NCBI RefSeq assembly: GCF_900103715.1
Contig: NZ_FNHL01000002.1
Location: 186,001-250,000 of the forward strand
Origin: Halogranum gelatinilyticum
GTDB lineage: Archaea > Halobacteriota > Halobacteria > Halobacteriales > Haloferacaceae
Direction of reading: 5' to 3'
DNA length: 64,000 nt
The notes beneath the pieces are model-generated. The model was not told where the DNA came from. It saw only the letters and a list, made by a program, of their open reading frames with translations, and searched no databases. The translations under genes and the position numbers were made by a program. Of this stretch, positions 37,657 through 45,588 are shown piece by piece (the first letter of the stretch is position 1; each line of letters begins with the position of its first letter).

Positions 37657-38729
37657 GCCGTAATCCCGCCGCAAACCGCGAACAGTTCCGCCCCGAGGAC
37701 CACGACAACGACCACTTCCTGCTGACGACCATCGTCGGCAGCTACCCCAAGCCGAAGTGGCTGAACCGCGCGAAGGAGCTCTCCGAGGACGAGGAGTCGA
37801 AGTTCACCGCCGACCACCTCGAAGAGGCCTACGACGACGCCTGTGAGGTCATCACCCACGAACACGAGCGCGCCGGTCTCGACACCGTCGTCGACGGCGA
37901 GATGCGCCGCAACGAGATGGTCGAGTTCTTCGCCCACCGCATCGACGGCTACGAATTTAATGGTCCTGTCAAGGTCTGGGGACACAACTACTTCAACAAG
38001 CCCTCGGTAGCCGACGAGGTCGAATACGACGAACCGTGGCTCGTCGACGAGTTCGAATTCACCACGAACGTGGCCGAGAAGCCCGTCAAGGTGCCCATCA
38101 CCGGCCCGTACACCCTCGCGAACTGGTCGTTCAACGAGGCCTACGAGACCGAGGAAGAACTCGCCTACGACCTCGCGGACCTCGTCAACGAGGAGATCGA
38201 GAAGCTCGTCGAAGCTGGCGCGCGCTACATCCAGATCGACGAACCCGCGCTCGCGACGACGCCGGACGACCACGCTATCGTCGGTGAATGTCTCGAGCGC
38301 ATCGTCGCCGACATCCCCGAGGACATCCGCATCGGTCTCCACGTCTGTTACGGCGACTATTCGCGCATCTACCCCGAACTCAACGACTACCCCATCGACG
38401 AGTTCGACGTCGAACTCTGCAACGGCGACTACGAGCAGATCGACGTCTTCACCGAGCCGGAGTTCGAACCGGACCTCGCACTCGGCGTCGTCGACGCCCA
38501 CACCGCCGAAGTCGAACCCGTCGAGGAGATCAAGGAGAACATCCTGCAGGGCCTCAAGGTCGTCCCGCCGGAGAAGCTCACCATCTCGCCCGACTGCGGC
38601 CTGAAGCTCCTGCCGCGCGACATCGCCTACGGCAAGATGGAGAACATGGTCAAAGCCGCCCGCGAGGTCGAACAGGAACTCGACGCCGGCGAGATCGACC
38701 TCGACGTCGCAGCTCCGAAGGCCGACTGA
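37653..38729 (+). CDS. metE: Methionine synthase, core MetE type
   Basis: A 358-residue core MetE protein with the catalytic zinc ligands: H-x-C in GLHVCYGDYS (about residue 230) and a further cysteine in SPDCGLKLLPR. It transfers a methyl group to homocysteine. Core MetE proteins lack the N-terminal repeat of bacterial MetE; their methyl donor in archaea is often a corrinoid protein, and I do not know it here. It is translationally coupled to the zinc-less paralogue. Confidence 0.9.
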   Translation: MSRNPAANREQFRPEDHDNDHFLLTTIVGSYPKPKWLNRAKELSEDEESKFTADHLEEAYDDACEVITHEHERAGLDTVVDGEMRRNEMVEFFAHRIDGYEFNGPVKVWGHNYFNKPSVADEVEYDEPWLVDEFEFTTNVAEKPVKVPITGPYTLANWSFNEAYETEEELAYDLADLVNEEIEKLVEAGARYIQIDEPALATTPDDHAIVGECLERIVADIPEDIRIGLHVCYGDYSRIYPELNDYPIDEFDVELCNGDYEQIDVFTEPEFEPDLALGVVDAHTAEVEPVEEIKENILQGLKVVPPEKLTISPDCGLKLLPRDIAYGKMENMVKAAREVEQELDAGEIDLDVAAPKAD

Positions 38730-38755
38730 GCGGTCCGCCACGAACGTCTGCGGTT

Positions 38756-38870
38756 CTGCTTTCTTGCTTTCTCCCGTTCTCCATTCTCTCGCATCCCCAC
38801 CCTCTCGCATCTTCACTCTCCATCCATCCGTTCATCCCTCTCTCCAGTCTCCACTTTCACACCTCGAATT
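38756..38870 (+). other. Pyrimidine-rich tract after metE
   Basis: About 115 bases on the plus strand are nearly all C and T (TTTCTTGCTTTCTCCCGTTC onward), with repeated TTCTCC-type words. This U/C-rich RNA is a good archaeal terminator region for metE, in front of a convergent gene. No gene seen. Confidence 0.6.
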
Positions 38871-38889
38871 CACACCCCGAAACGCCCGC

Positions 38890-39171
38890 TCACAGTGCGG
38901 CACGGAGGGTCCAGAGACCGAACAGCACCGCCCCGAGCGCGACACAGACGAGGACCACCCCGGCGACGCGGTAGACCGTTCGCACGAGTCTCGTCTGTGG
39001 CTCGTCTTGGTGGAAGGTGGCCCACGCGGCGACCGGTGCGAGACACGTCGGGAGAGCGAGTACCGCGACAACCCTCGTCGGCTCGCCGGCCAGTGCCAAC
39101 GTCGCAGCCGAGAGGGCGGTGCCGACGCCGACGAGGACGAAACAGGCGGCGAACAGCGTGTTCGTGCGCAT
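38890..39171 (-). CDS. Small membrane protein, unknown
   Basis: A 93-residue protein with three membrane helices (about 6-28, 33-50 and 65-90) and a short HQDEPQTRL loop. The ATG at 39171 was chosen because upstream residues look unlike haloarchaeal protein. No family recognised. Confidence 0.6.
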   Translation of the reverse strand: MRTNTLFAACFVLVGVGTALSAATLALAGEPTRVVAVLALPTCLAPVAAWATFHQDEPQTRLVRTVYRVAGVVLVCVALGAVLFGLWTLRAAL

Positions 39172-39307
39172 ACCGTCCCACCGAGGGGGTGCGGCAAAAA
39201 CAGTGTGGTCGCTCTGACTCGGCCCCGACTCGGCCCCGACGCGGCCATCCGACACCACCACCTGCACGATTCCCTACGGCTTTCTCCTCCACCGGCGTCT
39301 CTCGACC

Positions 39308-39646
39308 ATGACGGACGAAGTTTCACTCGACGGCCGCACCGTCGTCGCCGTCGAGAACGAGGGCGGCGACGTCGGCAGCGACACGCGGATGACGTTCACG
39401 CAGGACGGGACGCGGCTCTCCGCGGAGTACAGCGGTGGTGACATCGCCCAGGGCTATCTTCTCGGAACGCTCGTCGACGGCGAGTGGGACGTGCGCTACG
39501 TGCAGGTCGACCACGAGGGCGAGACGGCGACCGGCCACTCGGTCGGAACGGTCGAGCAACTGCCGGACGGCCGCGTCCGCATCGCAGACGAGTGGGAGTG
39601 GGAGTCGAAACCCGGCGGTGGACGGAGTCTGCTCGAAGAGGTCTGA
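39308..39646 (+). CDS. MORN-like beta protein, unknown (often mislabelled N-acetylglutamate synthase)
   Basis: A 112-residue, all-beta protein. The segments AEYSGGDIAQGYLLGTL and VRIADEWEWESKPGGG match a widespread small family that databases often call 'N-acetylglutamate synthase'. There is no GNAT acetyl-CoA motif, so that name should not be trusted. It looks like a stack of short beta hairpins. Function unknown. Confidence 0.75.
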   Translation: MTDEVSLDGRTVVAVENEGGDVGSDTRMTFTQDGTRLSAEYSGGDIAQGYLLGTLVDGEWDVRYVQVDHEGETATGHSVGTVEQLPDGRVRIADEWEWESKPGGGRSLLEEV

Positions 39647-39714
39647 GTACCGACCCACAGCAGGACCCCGAACGACCGAAACGGTTTCCTTCCCGACACG
39701 TCGACTTCTCGGCA

Positions 39715-41238
39715 GTGTCCTCCCCGCTCCGCTCCGGCCTCCACGTCGCGCTGAACCGGCCACGGGTGCTCGCCCTCGTCGTCGCCGTCGTCTTCGTCGA
39801 GACGGCACTCCGCGTCGCGCTCGGCTTCGTCCATCCGCTCGCGTCGGTCGTCTTCCCGCCCGTCGTCGCCGTCGCGGTTCTCGGTGCCGCGCTGCCGACC
39901 GTCCGCGGACTCGCGGCTGGCCCGTCGTCGACGCCCGACTGGCAGCTCCCGGCGCGACTGCGCGAGCGCGGCCGTCGACTTGCCAGCGCGGCTGTCGTCT
40001 GCCACGTCGTCGCGCTGGCAGTCGGTGTGGCCCTCTTTCTGCTCGTCGACACTCCCACCCGGTTCGCCTTCTACGCTGTCGACGGCAGGCCGCTCCCGTG
40101 GCCGTTCGTCTACGCCGCACCGCTGCCTGGCGTGCTCCTCGGGACAGTCCTCGCGTGGGGACCGTTGGCGACGGTCGTCGCCCGCGTGGCCGACGGAGAC
40201 TCCGTTTCGGTCGCGTTCGAGACGGCGGTCGGCTCCGCAGTCGCGAGCCCCCGGTGGACGGCGACCGTCTTGGGACTGCATCTGGTCGCTCTCGTTATCG
40301 TGCTCGGTGCCGCTCTGACCGGGTTCGTCTTCGCGACGCAGGCACGGGTCGACCTCGCGTTCGTCGTCGTCCTCGGCGGACTCGTCTTTCTCACGGGACT
40401 GCTCACGCTCGGGTTCCTCTACCCCGTCCACGCGGCACTGGCGAACGCCGCTCCGGAGCGGGCGACGGTTCCCGCCCGGCGCGTCGTTCTCGCGGTCTTC
40501 GTCGTCAGCGCGGCCTTCGCCGGTGCGGGTGCGGTCCGGGTGACGGAGTACCGACCCACCCCGGACCTCGCGTCGGCCTCCGTAGAGTCGGCTGACCCGT
40601 ACGCGGCGGCCGTCGACAACACCGCCCGCACGAGCTACGACGTACGGTACGTCGAAGGGGTTCGCGGCGAGACGCGCGTCTTCCGGCGGGCACTCGAACG
40701 CGAGGACCGCGAGTATCTGACCGGGAGCAACGCGTCGGGCTGGTACACCGGCTACAGCGATGCGGGGGTCACCTACCGCGTGTTCGGGACCAACCCGCCG
40801 TTCGAACTGAGCCGACGGACGGTCGACGGCAGCACCGCAGCGGCGGTTCCGGGATACTGGCTGGCCCGCAGCCAGGTCGAGCCGACCGGCCAGTTCGGAC
40901 TGCCCCGCGCAGACGCCGGCCGGTGGAGCGTCGTCGACCGCACCGAAGACACGGTGACGGTCGAACTGACCGACGGCACCGACGTCTACGACGCACTCTT
41001 CGACTACCGGCCGGAGAACGCCAGCTACGAGACCGCGTGGGTCAGAATGCGCGTCGACACCGACCGTGGCGTCGTCACGGATGGCGCGGCTCGGATCGAT
41101 ATGACTCGACGGGGAGAACCGCTCGACCTCCGGCGGGAGTACACCGTCCAGACGGGCGACGACGTCGATATCCAACGCCCCACGGAGCTGAACCCGCGCC
41201 GTCCGAGCGAGTGGGTCTGGAAGCTCTTCGCGTACTGA
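39715..41238 (+). CDS. Large membrane protein with C-terminal extracellular-type domain
   Basis: About 507 residues from a GTG start. The first half has about six membrane helices (to about residue 265). The second half is soluble, beta-rich and polar, with many tyrosines and tryptophans (YLTGSNASGWYTGYSD; VPGYWLARSQVEP), as seen in haloarchaeal domains that face the outside. No family recognised. The open frame continues upstream through the previous gene, but the first membrane helix follows this GTG. Confidence 0.6.
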   Translation: MSSPLRSGLHVALNRPRVLALVVAVVFVETALRVALGFVHPLASVVFPPVVAVAVLGAALPTVRGLAAGPSSTPDWQLPARLRERGRRLASAAVVCHVVALAVGVALFLLVDTPTRFAFYAVDGRPLPWPFVYAAPLPGVLLGTVLAWGPLATVVARVADGDSVSVAFETAVGSAVASPRWTATVLGLHLVALVIVLGAALTGFVFATQARVDLAFVVVLGGLVFLTGLLTLGFLYPVHAALANAAPERATVPARRVVLAVFVVSAAFAGAGAVRVTEYRPTPDLASASVESADPYAAAVDNTARTSYDVRYVEGVRGETRVFRRALEREDREYLTGSNASGWYTGYSDAGVTYRVFGTNPPFELSRRTVDGSTAAAVPGYWLARSQVEPTGQFGLPRADAGRWSVVDRTEDTVTVELTDGTDVYDALFDYRPENASYETAWVRMRVDTDRGVVTDGAARIDMTRRGEPLDLRREYTVQTGDDVDIQRPTELNPRRPSEWVWKLFAY

Positions 41239-41242
41239 CTTC

Positions 41243-42067
41243 TCACTCGGCCTTTGTCGCCCGCACCGACAACGTCATCGGAATCTCCGGGCCGTCGGGT
41301 AGTCGCCACCAGCCGTCGTCGCCCTCGACCATCCCGTCGAGTCGCTTGTAGCTCGACTTCGGAAACTCGTGGACGAACTCGATGTCGAGCCCGGCATCGA
41401 CGAGCGCGGTCACGATGTCGCCGACGCCGTGGTTCCACTCGTAGATCGTGGTTTTCGAGAGCTCCGCGTCCTCGTCGGCGTAGCTCCCCTCGTCGGTCTC
41501 GAAGCTCATCGCCTCGTCGTTCGAGTACGCGTAGGGGAGCTGAATCCAGTCGTCGTCGCCGACGGTCTCGCTCATGGCGAAGGTCGGATGAATCTCTGCG
41601 AGGTAGAACGTCCCGCCGAGCTTCAAGAAGCGCGACACGACCTCGGCCCAGCGACCGAGGTCGGGGAGCCAGACGAGCACGCCGTAGGAGGTAAAGACGA
41701 GGTCGAACGTCTCGTCGAGTACGTCGGATATGTCGTACACGTCGCTCTCGACGAACCGAGCACGTTCCTCGTCGATACCCGCCTCGTCGCGCAACTCACG
41801 GGCGGTTTCGATGGCGACCGGGGAGAAGTCGACGCCGGTCACGGTCGCGCCCTCGCGCGCCCACGAGAGCGTGTCGAGCCCGAAGTGACACTGGAGATGG
41901 AGCAGGTCTGTCCCGCCCCCGACGACGTCGGCCAGTTCCTCACGTTCGAGGTCCATCAGCGTCGTCTCGCCCGCGAGGAAGGACTCGACGTCGTAGAAGT
42001 CCGTCTCCGGGTGGAGTTCGGCCAACTCGTCCCAGTGGGCGCAGTTCGCAGAGAGATAGTCGTCCAT
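41243..42067 (-). CDS. Class I SAM-dependent methyltransferase
   Basis: A 274-residue methyltransferase. SAM motif I is LLHLQCHFGLDTLSWA, followed by GVDFSPVAIE (acidic loop) and FDLVFTSYGVLVWL (motif IV). The N-terminal NCAHWDELAELHPETDFYDV is typical of a haloarchaeal group of unknown substrate, probably a small molecule. It is transcribed away from the six-gene cluster's end, 50 bases beyond it. Confidence 0.87.
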   Translation of the reverse strand: MDDYLSANCAHWDELAELHPETDFYDVESFLAGETTLMDLEREELADVVGGGTDLLHLQCHFGLDTLSWAREGATVTGVDFSPVAIETARELRDEAGIDEERARFVESDVYDISDVLDETFDLVFTSYGVLVWLPDLGRWAEVVSRFLKLGGTFYLAEIHPTFAMSETVGDDDWIQLPYAYSNDEAMSFETDEGSYADEDAELSKTTIYEWNHGVGDIVTALVDAGLDIEFVHEFPKSSYKRLDGMVEGDDGWWRLPDGPEIPMTLSVRATKAE

Positions 42068-42119
42068 ACGACGGCGGCGTCACCCCACGGTAAGTGTCTT
42101 CCCGTCGTGTGCGGGTCGA

Positions 42120-42686
42120 TCACTCGGCGTCTGCGTCGTCACCCGTCCCGTCGTCCGCCTCGGCGGGACCGACCGACTCGCTCGGCCCAAGCTCCAGCGG
42201 CGTCGGGACGGGTTCGAGCCGGGCCTCGACCGACGCCGTCGCCTGCAACTCCCGGCCGTACCGACGCTCCTCGGTGAGTTCGTAGGTCCCTGCCCGGAGA
42301 CCGTAGGCCCGTCCCTCCTCCTCCCGTTCTGTCTCTGTCTCCTCCGTCACCGTCAGATCCAGTTCGAGGCCGATGGTGGCTTCGCTGAACTGGTAGCTCG
42401 TCGGCGTGAAGCCCAGTTCGAGCAGCGACCGCGGCTCGCTCGTCGTGGTCGTCGTCACGGTGCCGTCCTCGCCGACTTCCCGAGCGACCCGTGTCGGAAC
42501 CTCGACGTCCGCCTCGGCGAGCGTCTGCAACACCTCGGCGGTGTTGCGGTCGAGTTTCGCCTGCGCCTCGGCGACGCTCTCGGCGACGAGGTACAGCAGG
42601 TCCCCGAAGGGAGCGTCGCGCTGGTCGCGCCGCGAGGTGGACGTCACGAGGCCGCGTTTCTGCAGGTCCCGTGGGCTGAACGGCAT
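42120..42686 (-). CDS. Cluster paralogue C, YQFSEATI family
   Basis: A 188-residue protein of unknown function, last in the cluster. It shares with its two neighbours a helix with AEAQAKLDRN (about residue 40), the motif PTSYQFSEATIGLELDL (about residue 95), a charged middle (YGLRAGTYELTEERRYGREL) and the ending ARLEPVPTPLEL before an acidic tail. The alternate hydrophobic pattern suggests two beta-strand groups. The order and motif remind me of DUF2589-type proteins, which I cannot confirm. It starts directly after paralogue B. Confidence 0.8.
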   Translation of the reverse strand: MPFSPRDLQKRGLVTSTSRRDQRDAPFGDLLYLVAESVAEAQAKLDRNTAEVLQTLAEADVEVPTRVAREVGEDGTVTTTTTSEPRSLLELGFTPTSYQFSEATIGLELDLTVTEETETEREEEGRAYGLRAGTYELTEERRYGRELQATASVEARLEPVPTPLELGPSESVGPAEADDGTGDDADAE

Positions 42687-43253
42687 CTAGCTCGACCCAC
42701 CGCCACCGCCGCCACCACCGCCGTTCTGCGGCGGCGTCCGGTTGTCGACGGTCTCGATCTCCGGCACCATCAGCTCCGGCGGCGTGACCGGCACGAGCGT
42801 CGTCTTCATCTTGCTGGTGCCTTCGACGGTCTTGCCGAACTTCCGATTGTGTTCGAAGTCCGCCTGCACGCTGCCGGAGTAGACACCCCAGTTGACCGAG
42901 TGCTCGGTCTCGACGCCGAAGGAGGTCTCCGTCTCCAGTTTCGTCTTGATGTCCATCGAGACCTCGATGGTGGCCTCGCTGAACTGGTAGAACGTCGGCG
43001 TCAGCCCCACGTGGAGCAGCGACATCTCGATGGGGTCGGGTTGGTTGAACTCGACGCCGTCGTCGGTGATGACGCGTGTGATGGCGGGATAGACGTCGAT
43101 GGTCTCCTCGGCCAACTCGACGGCCGTCTCGACGGAGTTCTCGTCGAGCGCGTTCTGTGCCTTCGCGATACCCATCGCCAACTCCTCGACCATCCGCGGC
43201 AACGGCACGTCGAGCAGTTGTTGTCCGACCGACTGATTGTTACTTGTTGACAT
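42687..43253 (-). CDS. Cluster paralogue B, YQFSEATI family with poly-glycine tail
   Basis: A 188-residue protein. It has the helix IAKAQNALDEN, the motif PTFYQFSEATIEVSMDIK, the Trp/Tyr-rich middle HSVNWGVYSGSVQADFEHN and the ending TTLVPVTPPEL, followed by a run of nine glycines and SS. The helix before (VETAVELAEETIDVYPAITR) is longer than in C. It has its own TATA-like promoter 37 bases upstream, and its stop abuts the start of C. Confidence 0.82.
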   Translation of the reverse strand: MSTSNNQSVGQQLLDVPLPRMVEELAMGIAKAQNALDENSVETAVELAEETIDVYPAITRVITDDGVEFNQPDPIEMSLLHVGLTPTFYQFSEATIEVSMDIKTKLETETSFGVETEHSVNWGVYSGSVQADFEHNRKFGKTVEGTSKMKTTLVPVTPPELMVPEIETVDNRTPPQNGGGGGGGGGSS

Positions 43254-43285
43254 AGCGCACCAAACGAATACTCCACGAATCAGGA

Positions 43286-43294
43286 CATAAATAC
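43286..43294 (-). promoter_or_regulatory. Promoter of the B-C pair in the cluster
   Basis: GTATTTATG on the minus strand is centred 37 bases before the ATG at 43253, giving a leader of about ten bases. The B-C pair can thus be expressed apart from the rest of the cluster. Confidence 0.55.
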
Positions 43295-43332
43295 AGTCTG
43301 TTTCACGGATAAACGGGGTGGAAGTTGCTGAC

Positions 43333-43653
43333 TCACTCGGGCGGCGTGAGTGCCTGTCGGAGCCGCTCGATGTCGACGTTGACACCGCCGACGTGGCTGA
43401 CGTACGGCTCGCCGCGCAGCGTCTCGGCGCGGCCGAACGTCGTGTGGACGACGAACAGCCCGTCGGGATGGCCGAGCAGAAGCCTGTCGACGCCGCCCAC
43501 CGCCGAGAGAAGCCACGTCCGAAACGCCTCGTGGTCGGCCTCGGGATGGCGTTTGACGAGGAAGAATCCGGCGTCGTCCGGCGGCGGTCGTGCGACGTCG
43601 ACCGTGGCACCGAAGCGGTCGCCGACGTCGCCGAGACTCTCGTCACCCGCCAC
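43333..43653 (-). CDS. Cluster 106-residue orphan
   Basis: A 106-residue protein from a GTG start; an in-frame stop lies two codons upstream, so this is the longest possible form. The core (GFFLVKRHPEADHEAFRTW, then DRLLLGHPDGLFVVHTTFG and the ending VGGVNVDIERLRQAL) predicts a small alpha/beta ferredoxin-like fold. It sits 60 bases after the coiled-coil/PASTA gene and is in the same direction. No family recognised; its conservation should be tested to be sure it is a gene. Confidence 0.65.
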   Translation of the reverse strand: MAGDESLGDVGDRFGATVDVARPPPDDAGFFLVKRHPEADHEAFRTWLLSAVGGVDRLLLGHPDGLFVVHTTFGRAETLRGEPYVSHVGGVNVDIERLRQALTPPE

Positions 43654-43713
43654 GTCTCACCACCGCCTGTCGCCGCTCGGCAGTGGTCACTCTGCACTGA
43701 CTCTCGGCGGTGG

Positions 43714-44760
43714 TCACTGCTTGTCGCCTCCGCCGGGGTCGCCCGCGAGCAACTGCGCGGCGTGGTCGAGCCAGTGGCCGGCGCGCTCTTCGGACGCACC
43801 GGTCAACGTCGCGAGTCGCTCGACGTCGGCGGAGGCGACGTCGCCGACCGTCTCGATACCCCCTTCGCGGAGCCGACCGCCGAAGGTCGGCCCGATGTCG
43901 AGGACGTCCTCCACCGGCCGGGCGGCGGCCGCCTCGTCGACAGTCTCGCCGTGGCCGTCGTCCGTCTCCACTCTGTCGCCGTCGTCGCCGCGGTGGCTGT
44001 GCCTCTCCTCCGCCGACTCGTCCGTCGACTCCTCTTCGGCGGGGACTTCGACGGTCAACTCGACGACTTCGCCGGGTTCGGCCACCGCTCGACTCGACGG
44101 GAACTGGTCGACGACGACGCCCGCGTCGGCCGTGGCGTCGACCGCGAATCCGGCCTGTCGGAGGAGTGCCGTCGCCTCGGCCACCTCGCGGCCGACGACC
44201 GAGGGGACGCGCTGGTAGTCGAGTTCGGGTGCGGCCGTCTGGGGTTTGACGCCGAAGCGGATGGTCGACAGCGACTCCGCGCGGACCGTCTCGGAGACGC
44301 CCGGGAGGTGAAACCGCACGCCGTTGTCGGTGTTGACCACGCCGGCCTTCAGGTCGACCTGGACGTCGGCGACGCCGTAGCCCGCCGAGCCGAGGTCCGC
44401 CTCCACGTCGTCCAGTGCCTTCCCGAAGTTTCCGAGCAGGTCCCGCGCTTCGAGGTCGACGCGGCTCTTACGCGCGTCGGCGAGCTGGTCGACCAACTCG
44501 GCGTTGCGCGACTCCAGCGTCGACACCGTCGCCTGCAACTCCGAGCGGTTCGTCTCGGCGGTGACGACGCGGTGTTGGAGCGTGGCGATGCGTTGCTCGC
44601 GGGCGACGAGTGCGGACTCCAGTTCGGTCACCTCCGTCGAGGAGAGTTTCGAGAGGTCGACCTCCACCTCGTCGGCGAGATTCAGGTCGACGGTGAAGTC
44701 GACTGCCTCGTATTTCGCGGGATCGAAGCGGTTCGGGTCGAAGCCGCCGCCACCACTCAT
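43714..44760 (-). CDS. Cluster coiled-coil + PASTA + helix-hairpin-helix protein
   Basis: A 348-residue protein with a rare domain set. Residues about 40-110 are a long coiled coil (ELESALVAREQRIATLQHRV). Then comes a beta segment (DVQVDLKAGVVNTDNGVRF), similar in style to the YQFSEATI proteins. Residues about 178-235 form a PASTA-like domain (RVPSVVGREVAEATALLRQA, closing in VVELTVEVP). After an acidic linker, the C-terminal 55 residues are a helix-hairpin-helix pair (DVLDIGPTFGGRLREGGIET). It overlaps paralogue A by four bases. PASTA domains are unusual in archaea. Function unknown. Confidence 0.85.
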   Translation of the reverse strand: MSGGGGFDPNRFDPAKYEAVDFTVDLNLADEVEVDLSKLSSTEVTELESALVAREQRIATLQHRVVTAETNRSELQATVSTLESRNAELVDQLADARKSRVDLEARDLLGNFGKALDDVEADLGSAGYGVADVQVDLKAGVVNTDNGVRFHLPGVSETVRAESLSTIRFGVKPQTAAPELDYQRVPSVVGREVAEATALLRQAGFAVDATADAGVVVDQFPSSRAVAEPGEVVELTVEVPAEEESTDESAEERHSHRGDDGDRVETDDGHGETVDEAAAARPVEDVLDIGPTFGGRLREGGIETVGDVASADVERLATLTGASEERAGHWLDHAAQLLAGDPGGGDKQ

Positions 44761-45131
44761 GGCTCCCGTGTCTCCGGTCGGTCGGCGGGGACCGGGACGA
44801 GCCGCGCGCGGACCGAACTCGTCAACTCGGTGTCGACCGCCTCCCGCTGGCGGTCCTTCGCGTCGACGGGCGCGGCGGCGACGAACGGCCGGAAGCCCTT
44901 CCGCTTCCCGTCGCGCTCCTCGGGGCGGGCCGCGAGCGACAGTTCGAGTTGCACGTCGAGGTCGACCTCGGCGAAGCGGTACGACGTCGGCGGCGGCGTC
45001 CCGTTCTGTGCTGCTTCACGCGCGGCGTCGGCGACTGCGCGGTCCAGTTCTGCCTGCCCGTCGGCGACGGCCGTCGCGAGGTCACGCACTACGTCTGCGA
45101 GGGGCCGTGTCCGCCACTGTTCGACTGACAT
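44757..45131 (-). CDS. Cluster paralogue A, short YQFSEATI-type protein
   Basis: A 124-residue shorter relative of B and C. It keeps the helix (LATAVADGQAELDRAV), a variant of the core motif (PPPTSYRFAEVDLDVQLEL) and the closing VRARLVPVPA. The middle is shorter and basic (DGKRKGFRPF). It overlaps the coiled-coil/PASTA gene by four bases, so the two proteins are probably made together and may interact. Confidence 0.8.
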   Translation of the reverse strand: MSVEQWRTRPLADVVRDLATAVADGQAELDRAVADAAREAAQNGTPPPTSYRFAEVDLDVQLELSLAARPEERDGKRKGFRPFVAAAPVDAKDRQREAVDTELTSSVRARLVPVPADRPETREP

Positions 45132-45155
45132 ATAGTGTGGTATCGTCTGCCATGG

Positions 45156-45164
45156 TATAAATAT
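45156..45164 (-). promoter_or_regulatory. Promoter of cluster paralogue A
   Basis: ATATTTATA on the minus strand is a strong TATA-like box, centred 29 bases before the ATG at 45131, so the mRNA is predicted to be nearly leaderless. It is one of three promoters in the cluster. Confidence 0.6.
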
Positions 45165-45212
45165 CTCTGTGGCGAGAAAAATCGGAGCGGTGACAGACGG
45201 TCGTGAGCTGGC

Positions 45213-45491
45213 CTATGCCACTGTGCGGTCGGGAGTACCGCTGTCGGCGACGGTGACGGGCGTCCGTACGACCGACTGCGCCCGTCGCCCGTTGACGACG
45301 ACCTCCGCGACGTGGACCGTCGCCTCGATTTCGTCGCCCGGACGGAGGTCGAGGCGGGCCGCGGTCTGTGCCATCAACACCGTCGTGTACGGCTCTCCGT
45401 CGGGTCCGTCGAGGACGACGTGGACTTGGCCACCGCGATGCGTTACTGACCGGACGATGCCTCTCAGTCGATTGCCTGGCGTGGGGGACAT
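45213..45491 (-). CDS. Small OB/TOBE-like protein at the head of the cluster
   Basis: A 92-residue protein that is almost all beta-strand: RLRGIVRSVTHRGGQVHVVL, then TTVLMAQTAARLDLRPGDEI and EATVHVAEVVVNGRR. The pattern resembles the TOBE fold of molybdate-binding proteins, or another small OB fold, but I see no ligand motif. It precedes paralogue A by 80 bases in the same direction and has its own weak box (CTTATTC, 45517-45523). Confidence 0.7.
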   Translation of the reverse strand: MSPTPGNRLRGIVRSVTHRGGQVHVVLDGPDGEPYTTVLMAQTAARLDLRPGDEIEATVHVAEVVVNGRRAQSVVRTPVTVADSGTPDRTVA

Positions 45492-45588
45492 ATAGGAATT
45501 TGAACGCGTTGGGAGCGAATAAGGCTTCGCTCGGTGGAGCCGTCGCTGGCGACGGTGAAGAAAACGGAGAAGTTCGGGCCGGGTCGGG

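Noticed and set aside
37653-38729. Frameshifted single MetE split into two genes
   Set aside because: Both genes have full starts, overlap by four bases and each resembles a complete core barrel, so they are two genes rather than one broken gene.
42120-45491. Gas-vesicle or known injection-machine genes
   Set aside because: No GvpA-like core, no sheath, tube or baseplate motif is visible; the three paralogues resemble none of these.
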